Shown here one piece after another: positions 26,574 to 34,985 of a DNA stretch of 64,000 nucleotides. Every line of letters starts with the position of its first letter. Position 1 is the stretch's first letter. The notes beneath the pieces were generated by a model. That model did not search any database and had not been told where the DNA came from. It saw only the letters and a list, made by a program, of their open reading frames with translations. A program made the translations under genes and the position numbers. The stretch spans positions 124,001-188,000 of the forward strand of contig NZ_LMPU01000011.1 of the NCBI RefSeq assembly GCF_001423945.1, given 5' to 3'. The DNA is from Pedobacter sp. Leaf194. Its GTDB lineage: Bacteria > Bacteroidota > Bacteroidia > Sphingobacteriales > Sphingobacteriaceae.

Positions 26574-27356
26574 TTAACCGTTGTTAACAGATTTGCTTAT
26601 AACCTCAACCAAGGCTTTAACTTGCGCTACCGAGGTTTGCTCATATTGATATTCATCCTCAATGCTGCCCATCTTTGTTTCTGCATTTCGAAATTCCATT
26701 TTACTTGCAACCAAACTTTTAGCAGATGCATGAAATTGCGTAGCGCCGGTAGCGCTGATGAGCGTAGAAATATTTTCTTTATTGATGCCCGCACCTGGCA
26801 TAATCGCAATTCGGCCATTTGCTAGTTTAATTAATTCGGCTAATTTATCTGCACCGGTAATGGCCGATTTTGCCCCGCCAGATGATAGCACCCTAACAAC
26901 TCCAAGTTCAATCAAATCTTCGAGTGCTTGTTCCATATTATTGCTCATATCAAAAGCACGATGAAAGGCGACAGGTAGCGGCTTTGCCAGCTCAATCAGT
27001 TCGGCACAACGCTGTTTATCAATAGTTCCATCGGCTTTAAGTATTCCAATCACTAGTCCGTCACAGTTTAATGATTTGCAAGCACTTATATCTTCCTTCA
27101 TCAATTCAAACTCTAGCTCAGAATACAGAAAATCACCGCCGCGTGGGCGAATGATTGGCCAGATTTCAATAGACAAGTTTTTCTTCGCCAAGGCAAGTTG
27201 CCCATAACTTGGGGTCGTTCCGCCTTCAGCAAGATTATCACAAAACTCCACCCGTATTGCGCCTCCAGTCTGGGCATTTAAGGCAGACTCGTACCCGTTT
27301 GCACAAACCTCCAAACCTGAACTCCTTTGGAATAAAGGCGAAGCGTCATTTTTCAT
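26574..27356 (-). CDS. cutC: CutC family protein
   Basis: Cytosolic TIM-barrel protein of 260 residues. The family pattern is clear: LEVCANGYESALNAQTGGAIRVEFCDNLAEGGTTPS-like N-terminus, IRPRGGDFLYSELE, LVIGILKADGTID, FHRAFDM, then VLSSGGAKSA and IMPGAGINKENI. It was named for copper homeostasis in E. coli, but that role is disputed and a glycosidase or other hydrolase activity has been suggested. The neighbouring Tat-exported asparaginase-like gene gives no decisive clue. Confidence 0.92.
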   Translation of the reverse strand: MKNDASPLFQRSSGLEVCANGYESALNAQTGGAIRVEFCDNLAEGGTTPSYGQLALAKKNLSIEIWPIIRPRGGDFLYSELEFELMKEDISACKSLNCDGLVIGILKADGTIDKQRCAELIELAKPLPVAFHRAFDMSNNMEQALEDLIELGVVRVLSSGGAKSAITGADKLAELIKLANGRIAIMPGAGINKENISTLISATGATQFHASAKSLVASKMEFRNAETKMGSIEDEYQYEQTSVAQVKALVEVISKSVNNG

Positions 27357-27411
27357 AAACTAACTTAATTGATTCTTAAAAATTGGAAATGTTTGTAGTG
27401 GGGTAAAGATA

Positions 27412-28446
27412 CTAATAGTAACTTTTCCCTTTGATTAATAAATCTTGCTTTTCTGCATTGCAAACGGCATAACTGAAACCTTGCTGAATTGCATAAGCAC
27501 CATATTCTCCCTTTTTATTAATGGCTAAAAAGCCTACCTGAATATTTTTTGCCGTTTCGGGTTTTTTCTTAATAATTCTCATAACTGCCTCTTTGCAGGC
27601 AGCCTCCGGCGTATAACCCTGGCGCATGAGCTCAACCACCAAAAATGAACCCACATTTCGAACAACTTCTTCTCCAACACCTGTTGATGTTGCGCCACCA
27701 ACTTCATTGTCTACATAAAGGCCGGCACCAATAATCGGACTGTCGCCAATTCTGCCGTGAAGTTTATAAGCCATGCCACTCGTTGTACATGCGCCAGAAA
27801 TATTGCCTTTGCTATCTAATGCAAGCATTCCGATTGTATCGTGATTATACTGGTTTCCTGGCAGTTTCTGCGGAGCGGCTTTATCGTAAAGTTTGTTTTC
27901 AATATTCATTACAGGCTCATACTTAGCCGTTTTCAACCAATCTTTCCACGCCTTCTCGCTTGCAGGCGTAAGCAAATTTTCTTTTTTAAAGCCTTGTTCT
28001 AGCGCAAATTGTAAAGCACCATCTCCAGCAAGCATAACATGTGGCGTTTTCTCCATTACCTTTCTGGCAACAGAAATTGGGTGCTTAATGTGTTCAAGCG
28101 CCAAAACAGCGCCGCAGTTTCCATTTTCATCCATAATGCAGGCATCGAGGGTTACTTTGCCATCCCGGTCTGGTAAACCGCCATAACCAACAGACTGGTT
28201 TTTTTCATCAGCCTCGGGCACCCAAACACCTTGCTCAACCGCATCAAGGGCTTTGCCGCCTTTAGAAAGCACTTTCCAGGCATCGGCATTTGCCGCGATG
28301 CCAAAATCCCAGGTAGAAATTACGATAGGAATATTGGTAGCACGAGTGGATACAGGCGGAATCGCATCAGCCATAGCAGCTTTATCAATGGCTAACAAAC
28401 CTGCAGAAAGGGCAGAGGCTTTTATAAATTTACGACGATTGAACAT
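27412..28446 (-). CDS. Tat-exported N4-(beta-N-acetylglucosaminyl)-L-asparaginase-type Ntn hydrolase
   Basis: Self-cleaving N-terminal-nucleophile hydrolase of 344 residues. The N-terminus is a twin-arginine signal (NRRKFIKASALSAG). The autocleavage site is HDTIGM, making Thr204 the likely nucleophile of the beta chain. GGLPDRDGKVTLDA and RIGDSPIIGAGLYVDNEVGG match aspartylglucosaminidase and isoaspartyl peptidase relatives. The closest fit is glycosylasparaginase, which splits GlcNAc-Asn; this suits periplasmic breakdown of glycopeptides. Isoaspartyl dipeptidase is the main alternative. Confidence 0.92.
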   Translation of the reverse strand: MFNRRKFIKASALSAGLLAIDKAAMADAIPPVSTRATNIPIVISTWDFGIAANADAWKVLSKGGKALDAVEQGVWVPEADEKNQSVGYGGLPDRDGKVTLDACIMDENGNCGAVLALEHIKHPISVARKVMEKTPHVMLAGDGALQFALEQGFKKENLLTPASEKAWKDWLKTAKYEPVMNIENKLYDKAAPQKLPGNQYNHDTIGMLALDSKGNISGACTTSGMAYKLHGRIGDSPIIGAGLYVDNEVGGATSTGVGEEVVRNVGSFLVVELMRQGYTPEAACKEAVMRIIKKKPETAKNIQVGFLAINKKGEYGAYAIQQGFSYAVCNAEKQDLLIKGKSYY

Positions 28447-28495
28447 ATTGGATTAACTGTGGTTTATTTTGAAGTTTATGAGTTGTAATTTGGTG

Positions 28496-29299
28496 CTAAA
28501 CTATGGTAAATTTATCCGCATCTCTTAAAAAAGGAAACTGACGTCTAATCTTTACCAATTCTTCGTAGTTAATGCTGAAGGTATATAAATCTTCGTCCTC
28601 AGGTTTATAGTAAACTGTACTTCCGTAGGGGTCTATACACATCGAATGGCCGCTGTGGTAAACCTGGTTTCCATCGTGGCCTACACGGTTTACAGCAATC
28701 ACATAACTTTGGTTTTCTATTGCCCGGGCCGGAATTAGTGCTTTCCAATGTGCAGATCGCTTATCAGGCCAGCTGGCCACTAAAAGTAAAATGTCGTATT
28801 CTTCGTTAACGTTGCGCAACCAAACTGGAAAACGTAAATCGTAGCAAATCGCCAGCCTGATTTTCCAGCCTTTTAAAGTAACGATCAGTTTATCTGTTCC
28901 CGGACTAAAATTCTTATCTTCTTCACCTAAACCGAATAAATGTCGCTTATCATAATGTTTATAGTCCCCGTTCTGCTCCATCCAAATTAAACGGTTGTAA
29001 TACTTTCCATTCTCCTTTATAATTAAGCTTCCGGTTATAACGCAGTTGTATTGATGCGCCATTTTTTGCATCCATTGCATGGTAAAACCGCCCATTTCTT
29101 CGGCCAGGGTCTCAGAGTTCATACTAAAGCCACTGTTAAACATCTCAGGTAAAACAATTAAGTCGGTTTTTTCCCGAACACCCATGGATAGGCGCAGGGC
29201 AAGATTTTGTAAGTTTTTTTCTATGTTTTCCCAAAAAAGGTAAGCCTGAAAAACAGTTACTTTCAGGTTTTCTATTTGAGTATAAACAGGTGCTTCCAT
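28496..29299 (-). CDS. Omega-amidase, nitrilase superfamily (YafV-like)
   Basis: Cytosolic C-N hydrolase of 267 residues. The catalytic triad is Glu52 (VLPEMFNSGFSM), Lys118 (YDKRHLF) and Cys152 (AICYDLRFP). PEMFNSGFSM and KRHLFGLGEED match omega-amidases, which hydrolyse 2-oxoglutaramate or 2-oxosuccinamate. The gene follows a methionine aminotransferase by 21 nt. That pairing fits the established pathway in which a glutamine-dependent transaminase regenerates methionine from its keto acid and the omega-amidase removes the 2-oxoglutaramate formed. Confidence 0.92.
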   Translation of the reverse strand: MEAPVYTQIENLKVTVFQAYLFWENIEKNLQNLALRLSMGVREKTDLIVLPEMFNSGFSMNSETLAEEMGGFTMQWMQKMAHQYNCVITGSLIIKENGKYYNRLIWMEQNGDYKHYDKRHLFGLGEEDKNFSPGTDKLIVTLKGWKIRLAICYDLRFPVWLRNVNEEYDILLLVASWPDKRSAHWKALIPARAIENQSYVIAVNRVGHDGNQVYHSGHSMCIDPYGSTVYYKPEDEDLYTFSINYEELVKIRRQFPFLRDADKFTIV

Positions 29300-29320
29300 A
29301 TGTTTAGTATTACGGGATGA

Positions 29321-30466
29321 TTAAACATTTCTCAATTTTTCTGCAGCCAAAGCAAGTGTAGAATCTTCCTTGGCGAAACAAAATCTTATTATTTTATGGT
29401 CTGTTGCTTTCTGGTAAAATGCCGAAACCGGGATGGTGGCAACTCCGAATTCCTTTATCAGCCTGATGCTGAAATCTGTGTCTTTCTCGTCGCTGATTTT
29501 ACGGTAGCCTGCACATTGAAAGTACGAACCACTACAAGGTAGCAACTCAAACCGGCTTTCGGCCAAAAGGCTTCTAAAGTAGTTCCGCTTTTTTTCGAAA
29601 AAAGAAGTGATACCGGTATAGTTGCCCGGCTCTTTAATGTAATTGGCAATAGCTTGCTGCATCGGACTATTAACGCTAAAAACATTAAATTGGTGTACTT
29701 TTCTAAACTCCCTGGTGAGCAGTTCGGGTGCAAGGCAATAGCCTAATTTCCATCCTGTAGCATGTAAAAGCTTCCCGAATGATGCAATAACGAAGCTTCT
29801 TTCTCTCAATTCGGGAAAAAGCATAACACTTCTGTGTTGCTCACCGTCATAAATTAAATGTTCGTAAACTTCATCGCTGAGGATTAAAATATCCGTTCCG
29901 TTAATCAGTTTAATTAACGATTTCATATCATTCTCCGTTAAAATGCTTCCCGTTGGGTTTTGTGGAGAATTTAAAATAATCATTCTCGTACTCGAGGTAA
30001 AAAGCTTCTTTACCATGTCCCAATCAATGCCATAACTCGGTGGCGCAAGCTCATAGGTTTTAACCAAACCACCCAAAAGCCTTATGGTTGGTGCGTAACT
30101 GTCATAGGCCGGTTCAAAAATTATCACTTCATCGCCAGGATTAATTATGGCAGCCAAAGCCGTAAAAATGGCCTGGGTTCCACCGGCGGTAATGGTAATT
30201 TCCGTATCAGGATTGTATTTTACCTGGTATAAATTTTCAACCTTTTCAGCGATCGTTTCTTTTAAAAAAACATTGCCCGGCATTGGCGCATATTGGTTAA
30301 AACCATCTGCCATAGCCTTATTTACCAGTTCCGTAAGTTTTGGATCGCAAGAATAATCAGGAAAACCCTGTGATAAATTGATTGCATTGTGTTCTGCCGC
30401 AAGCTTAGACATTACCGAGAAAATGGTAGTACTTACGCCAGGAAGTTTCGATTGTATATTTAACAT
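29321..30466 (-). CDS. Methionine/glutamine-type aminotransferase (YbdL-like)
   Basis: PLP-dependent class I aminotransferase of 381 residues. Lys232 in ASFGKLLHATGWKLGY is the Schiff-base lysine. NSPQNPTG (166-173), ILSDEVYEHLIYD and a C-terminal IRFCFAKEDSTL with the substrate-carboxylate Arg are typical. The sequence resembles YbdL and kynurenine/glutamine transaminases. The adjacent omega-amidase indicates glutamine as amino donor and 4-methylthio-2-oxobutyrate as a likely acceptor, that is, methionine salvage. Confidence 0.92.
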   Translation of the reverse strand: MLNIQSKLPGVSTTIFSVMSKLAAEHNAINLSQGFPDYSCDPKLTELVNKAMADGFNQYAPMPGNVFLKETIAEKVENLYQVKYNPDTEITITAGGTQAIFTALAAIINPGDEVIIFEPAYDSYAPTIRLLGGLVKTYELAPPSYGIDWDMVKKLFTSSTRMIILNSPQNPTGSILTENDMKSLIKLINGTDILILSDEVYEHLIYDGEQHRSVMLFPELRERSFVIASFGKLLHATGWKLGYCLAPELLTREFRKVHQFNVFSVNSPMQQAIANYIKEPGNYTGITSFFEKKRNYFRSLLAESRFELLPCSGSYFQCAGYRKISDEKDTDFSIRLIKEFGVATIPVSAFYQKATDHKIIRFCFAKEDSTLALAAEKLRNV

Positions 30467-30842
30467 GTTCTAAGCGAAAATAGCAAAAAAACTTTAAAGA
30501 ATAATTTGCTTCTTAGGTAGCGCCATAATTGCTTTACTAAATGGTTATTTGAAAAGCAGTTACAGTAGTTAACTGGTTCGGGTTTGTCCCGCTTTGCATT
30601 GCAAGCCCAATGAAAAATTGGGGCTTTTCATTTCAATCGGGTTTATATGGCTCAGAAAGCGCAGCAGTTCGCGGTTTCAAAAAGCGAATTTACTATACCG
30701 GGATTTCTGCATCGAAAAGCCGCTGCTTACATCTAAATTTATTTATCCTAAGCAGATCCCATTATTCAGTGGGACTATTAAGTCAAGATAATTTTTGGTG
30801 GCTGTTAAATATTCAACCAATTATAGTATGATAGGGCGGAGT
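30467..30842. other. Intergenic region with one copy of a dispersed hairpin repeat
   Basis: 376 bp between the aminotransferase start and the exporter stop, both on the minus strand. Plus-strand open frames here are short and overlap the repeat at 30586-30645; I do not consider them genes. The rest shows no recognisable feature. Confidence 0.6.
30586..30645 (+). repeat. 60-nt intergenic hairpin repeat, copy 1
   Basis: Begins GTCCCGCTTT, ends CAATCGGGTTTA, and contains an inner stem AAGCCCAAT/ATTGGGGCTT with a GAAAA-type loop. Copy 2 (39060-39119) has the same length, orientation and ends. The inner stems differ in sequence but stay paired. Confidence 0.7.
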
Positions 30843-32069
30843 TTAGTGCCCAACCATCGCAGCATCTGCAGATGCCTCTACTTCTGTTCTAATAAATTTT
30901 CTGCCAATTAGCAAACAAATTAAAGCGATAAATGCTGCTCCCGTCATAACTAAAGGCATTGGCACAACAGAATGCTCACTAAACAAACTAACCATTACCG
31001 ATGCTAAAGCGCCCAAGCCCATTTGCAAAGCGCCCATAAGGGCTGATGCACTCCCCGCATTTTTTGTAAAAGGAGCAAGCGATAGCGCCGCTGCATTTGG
31101 GTTAATAAAGCCCAGGCAAGAAAGAAATAATGCGATAAAACCGATTGTGGAATAAAGATTAAGCCAATCGTTTAATGCGAAAATTAAAAATAGCAAACTA
31201 AATGCACATTGAGCCAGTAAAGCCCAGGTAACGATTTTCTTGCTGCCAAACCACCTTAAAATTAAACTGTTTAACTGACTTGAGCCAATAAAAGCGACTG
31301 ATAGTAACGCGAAAATCCAGCCGTAACCAGTTTTGCTCACCTCATAAATTTTCATAAAAACCTGTGGCGATGAAGAAACATAGGCAAATAAACCGGAGAA
31401 AGTAATAGAACTGATTAATGCATAGGTTGAAAATTGCGGTTCTTTCAAAACACTTAAGAAGCTTTTTAAAATCGGCTTCGGTTTCAGCGAATAGTTTGGA
31501 TCTGGTTTATAGCTTTCCGGAAGTTTAAAAACTGAAGCCAGTAACATCAAAATAGCCATAATGCCTAAAAAGACAAATACATATTTCCAGCCTAAAGCTG
31601 AAATTAAATAACCGCCGGCAGTGGGGGCAAGCATCGGCGAAACGGCAATAACAAGCATAAGCGATGCAAATACTTTCGGACTCTCATCTACAGAAAATAA
31701 ATCTCTAACCATTGCTACCGATGCAACTGCAGTTGCGCAACTACCAATTGCCTGTACAAAACGCAAAATAATTAGCTGGTTAACATCGGTAACTGCTAAA
31801 CATAAAAAAGAAGCAAAGATATAGAGAACCAAACCGAAATACAGGGGCTTTTTACGGCCGTACTTATCCAGCAAAGGGCCATAAAGCAATTGACCGGCAG
31901 AAATACCAATAAAAAAACTAGATAGTGACAAAGCCACAGTGGATTCTGTACTTTTTAAATCTTTTGCAATATCAACAAAACCCGGTAAATACATGTCGAT
32001 AGAGAATGGTCCAAGTGCCGCTAAAGAACCCAAAATTAATATAAGATAGAAGTGCTGTTTTTTGGCCAT
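30843..32069 (-). CDS. Bcr/CflA-family MFS exporter
   Basis: Inner-membrane drug/metabolite exporter of 408 residues with twelve predicted helices. The N-terminal GPFSIDMYLPG motif is the signature of the Bcr/CflA (DHA1) subfamily. The MFS motif A appears as GPLLDKYGRKKPL between helices 2 and 3, and RFVQAIGSCA lies in helix 4. Related proteins export bicyclomycin, chloramphenicol or sulfonamides and also cysteine; the substrate here is unknown. It diverges from the queuosine-precursor transporter. Confidence 0.9.
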   Translation of the reverse strand: MAKKQHFYLILILGSLAALGPFSIDMYLPGFVDIAKDLKSTESTVALSLSSFFIGISAGQLLYGPLLDKYGRKKPLYFGLVLYIFASFLCLAVTDVNQLIILRFVQAIGSCATAVASVAMVRDLFSVDESPKVFASLMLVIAVSPMLAPTAGGYLISALGWKYVFVFLGIMAILMLLASVFKLPESYKPDPNYSLKPKPILKSFLSVLKEPQFSTYALISSITFSGLFAYVSSSPQVFMKIYEVSKTGYGWIFALLSVAFIGSSQLNSLILRWFGSKKIVTWALLAQCAFSLLFLIFALNDWLNLYSTIGFIALFLSCLGFINPNAAALSLAPFTKNAGSASALMGALQMGLGALASVMVSLFSEHSVVPMPLVMTGAAFIALICLLIGRKFIRTEVEASADAAMVGH

Positions 32070-32219
32070 GAAGAATACCCTTTTTTTTGAAGTCGCAAAG
32101 ATTGGGAGATTTAAGTTCTTAAACTATTTTTAAGGTTGAAGGATTGTAAAAAGTAACGTTTTTAAAATTTAATGCTTAAAAAGTAAATCTGATTCGATTT
32201 ATCTTTAGATTTATGGTCT

Positions 32220-32990
32220 ATGACTTTTAAAACTAAAGAAAGCCGTTTGCTTCTCGTTCTGGGAAGTTTTTTTGTGGCAAATGCAATACTATCAGAGTTT
32301 ATTGGTGTTAAATTATTCAGCGTTGAAGAGACGCTTGGTTTTAAGAAGTTTGATATTAACCTGTTTGGCGTTCCTAACCTTTCGTTTGTAATGTCTGCAG
32401 GCGTGCTAACCTGGCCAATTATCTTCATCATGACGGATATTATCAACGAGTATTTTGGTGTTAAACAAGTTCGGTTTTTGTCTATCATGACCTCTATTTT
32501 AATTGCTTTCGCATTTTTAGTGGTTTGGGGTTCCATGCATTTGAGTGCTGCCGATTTTTGGGTTCATCAAAACATTAATGGCGAAGACTTAAATATGAAT
32601 AATGCTTTCGCCGGTATTTTTGGCCAGGGCATGTGGATTATCGTTGGCTCAATTATCGCCTTCATTGTTGGGCAACTTGCCGACGTTTTAATCTTTCACA
32701 AAATTAAAAAGATAACGGGCGAGAAGTCGCTTTGGTTGCGGGCAACCGGTTCTACAGTTGTATCTCAGCTAATTGACAGCTTTGTGGTAATTTTTATTGC
32801 CTTTTACCTAAATCCCCAATACCATTACAGCTGGCAAATGGTTGCGGCCATTGGCCTGGTTAATTACACTTATAAATTTATTGTTGCCATCCTGATGACG
32901 CCCATTCTATACCTTGTACATGCCATAATTGATGGTTATCTTGGAAAAGATTTGGCAAAGAAATTAATGGAGATGGCAGGCCGGGGATAA
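32220..32990 (+). CDS. yhhQ: Queuosine precursor transporter (YhhQ/QPTR family)
   Basis: Membrane protein of 256 residues with about six helices. ILSEFIGVKLF, TWPIIFIMTDIINEYFG and the VASTVSQLIDSFVFI-like GSTVVSQLIDSFVVIFIAF segment are typical of the vitamin-transporter-like family that imports preQ0 or preQ1 for queuosine tRNA modification. No queuosine biosynthesis genes lie next to it. A lipoprotein gene follows after 14 nt. Confidence 0.9.
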   Translation: MTFKTKESRLLLVLGSFFVANAILSEFIGVKLFSVEETLGFKKFDINLFGVPNLSFVMSAGVLTWPIIFIMTDIINEYFGVKQVRFLSIMTSILIAFAFLVVWGSMHLSAADFWVHQNINGEDLNMNNAFAGIFGQGMWIIVGSIIAFIVGQLADVLIFHKIKKITGEKSLWLRATGSTVVSQLIDSFVVIFIAFYLNPQYHYSWQMVAAIGLVNYTYKFIVAILMTPILYLVHAIIDGYLGKDLAKKLMEMAGRG

Positions 32991-33004
32991 TTTAATTTAG
33001 GAAT

Positions 33005-33460
33005 ATGAAGTCAAAATGTTTAATTTTTATTGCGGTTGTATTTTTGTTTTCATGCAAAAACAAAAGTCATCAGGAAGCAGAGAATCAGCCAGCCATTCAG
33101 GGTACCTGGAAATTAATTTCAGGAACAATTAACGATAAAAAGTCAGGACGAACGACCAGTTATCCCATGGATTTTAGCATGATTAAGATTATTAACGAAA
33201 CGCACTTTGCTTTTCTTAAACATAACAAAAATCCGAAGGACAGCTCGGGCTTTGATGCAGGAGGTGGAACTTATAAGCTCAAGGGTAATGATTATACCGA
33301 ACAACTTCAATATTATAAGAATAAAAACTGGGAAGGCAAATCTTTTAATTTCAAGCTGTCTTTAGCAAATGATACATTAACCCAGACTGGTTTAGAGCAG
33401 GTTGAAAAGGAGGGAATCGACAGGGTAATTATCGAGAAATACGTTAAAGAACACAACTAA
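33005..33460 (+). CDS. Lipocalin-like lipoprotein, hypothetical
   Basis: Predicted lipoprotein of 151 residues (lipobox VFLFSC, Cys17). The mature part begins with the IQGTWKLISGTIND pattern typical of small lipocalin-like Bacteroidota proteins, followed by beta-rich segments (FAFLKHNK, GGGTYKLKGNDYTEQLQYY, FNFKLSLANDTLTQTG). No function can be assigned. It is probably co-transcribed with yhhQ and ends at a hairpin. Confidence 0.75.
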   Translation: MKSKCLIFIAVVFLFSCKNKSHQEAENQPAIQGTWKLISGTINDKKSGRTTSYPMDFSMIKIINETHFAFLKHNKNPKDSSGFDAGGGTYKLKGNDYTEQLQYYKNKNWEGKSFNFKLSLANDTLTQTGLEQVEKEGIDRVIIEKYVKEHN

Positions 33461-33464
33461 CGCA

Positions 33465-33489
33465 AAAGGTCGGAATCGCTCCGACCTTT
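33465..33489. terminator. Hairpin between convergent genes
   Basis: Perfect 10-bp stem AAAGGTCGGA/TCCGACCTTT with loop ATCGC, 4 nt after the lipoprotein stop and facing the hom stop. The T-tracts are short, so it is a probable rather than certain terminator. Confidence 0.6.
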
Positions 33490-33533
33490 GTGCTTAACAA
33501 CAAAACAAATAAAAAAATTAACCTTAAAAAATT

Positions 33534-34778
33534 TTAAAGTGCAGCTAATTCTGCTGCATAAACGTTCTCGGCAACCTGTTCCTGCCTGTATATTTGCCTA
33601 CCTGTGTAGGCTAAAAAAACATCTTTTTCTAAAAGCAAATCTCGGTTGGTAATAAGATTATGCAATTTTACAGTACCAATTACATACTTGTATTCACTTG
33701 CGGCATAACGCTCGCTAATATTGTCAAAAGCCAAAAGGCTTATTAAATCTTCATCGCTGTAACGCAGGTAAATTTCCAGTAGAATGTCTTCTGTATGCTT
33801 TACACCATTTTCGGAATGGTATTTTTTATACTCATAACGATAATCGTAACGCAGGGCAGCAATATCAGAAAGCACAGCTGCGCCAGTTGGATGGCCACCG
33901 GCACCTTTGCCAAAAAAGAATTGCTTATCGGCGAAAGCAGCCTGAACGGTTACTGCGTTATATTCGTTTTCGACATTGTATAGGAAATCGTCTTTCGCCA
34001 CTAATTTTGGTAAAACATAAGTTACCACATCCTTCGTATTTACCTTTCTTGCTGTTGGTACAAGCTTAATTTTGAAATTTTTCTCGCGTGCATATTTAAT
34101 ATCGTGTTGAGATAAATTTTGAATACCAATGTTTAAGATGGCATCGGGATTAACAAACAAACCATACGCATGGGCCGTTGCAATGGCTAGTTTGTATTTC
34201 GGATCGTAACCTCCAACATCTAAAATAGGGTCAGTTTCGGCAAAACCCAGGTCTTGGGCCTCTTTTAAAGCAGCATCATAACTCTGGTTTTCGTTAAAAA
34301 CTTTTGATAAGATGTAATTTGAAGAACCATTGAAGATACCACTCAATGCATGGAAAAGCTCATTGTCGTAATATTCTTCCAGGTTTCTGATTATAGGAAT
34401 ACTTCCGCAAACAGCCCCTTCATATAGTAACGACGTTCCGTGTTGCTGTTGCAGTTCTACCAGTTCTTTCAAATGCGTGGCAATCATTTTCTTATTGGCC
34501 GAAACCACGTGTTTCCCATTTTTTAATGCACTAGTCACAATATCGTAAGCAGCGTCTGCATCATTTATCAACTCCACAATGGTATTGATTTCAGGGTTAT
34601 TTAGTATCTCGTTTTTATCGGTTGTAAACAATTCCTTATTGAGGGTCCGTTTCTTTCTCGGGTCTTTAATTGCTATTTTAACGATTTCGAGGTTCAGGTT
34701 TTGGCTTTGAATAATGTCCAATAAACCCTGGCCCACAACTCCGAAACCAAATAATCCAATTTTTAAATTTTTACTCAT
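33534..34778 (-). CDS. hom: Homoserine dehydrogenase
   Basis: Cytosolic NAD(P)-dependent enzyme of 414 residues that reduces aspartate semialdehyde to homoserine. GFGVVGQG (residues 11-18) is the nucleotide-binding loop. VSANKKMIA and LLYEGAVCGSIPIIRNL carry catalytic residues, and GSSNYILSKV, FAETDPILDVGGYDPKYKLAI complete the signature. A degenerate C-terminal ACT-like region (about 330-400) may give feedback control. It is monofunctional: no aspartate kinase is fused. It lies downstream of metY-metX and separated by 207 nt that include a hairpin near its start. Confidence 0.95.
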   Translation of the reverse strand: MSKNLKIGLFGFGVVGQGLLDIIQSQNLNLEIVKIAIKDPRKKRTLNKELFTTDKNEILNNPEINTIVELINDADAAYDIVTSALKNGKHVVSANKKMIATHLKELVELQQQHGTSLLYEGAVCGSIPIIRNLEEYYDNELFHALSGIFNGSSNYILSKVFNENQSYDAALKEAQDLGFAETDPILDVGGYDPKYKLAIATAHAYGLFVNPDAILNIGIQNLSQHDIKYAREKNFKIKLVPTARKVNTKDVVTYVLPKLVAKDDFLYNVENEYNAVTVQAAFADKQFFFGKGAGGHPTGAAVLSDIAALRYDYRYEYKKYHSENGVKHTEDILLEIYLRYSDEDLISLLAFDNISERYAASEYKYVIGTVKLHNLITNRDLLLEKDVFLAYTGRQIYRQEQVAENVYAAELAAL

Positions 34779-34798
34779 GATTTTTATTGTATCAAGTA

Positions 34799-34838
34799 GC
34801 GAGGCTCAGGTATTAAAATTGAGTGCCTGAAGACTCGC
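34799..34838 (-). promoter_or_regulatory. Leader hairpin 21 nt upstream of hom
   Basis: On the minus strand GCGAG and CTCGC pair around a second stem CTTCAGG/CCTGAG (one bulge), with a 15-nt loop. It sits in the 5' leader or metX-hom spacer. It may be an attenuator, a translation-control element or an RNA-stability hairpin. It does not match a riboswitch class I know. Confidence 0.4.
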
Positions 34839-34985
34839 CATTCAAATGTTTTTTATTTTGTAGTGCTATGAAAACACCCGTTGGTAATTTAAATTCAAAT
34901 TTTTAATGTGCTTTTCTATGGCTATAATCAGTTATCGCTACTCGGGTAATTAAATAAACCTTGCAGAAACCAAACCTCAACCTCA

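Noticed and set aside
30594..30831. Two overlapping plus-strand open frames of 65 and 73 codons
   Set aside because: Both overlap the hairpin repeat and have no protein-like composition; no promoter or terminator supports them.
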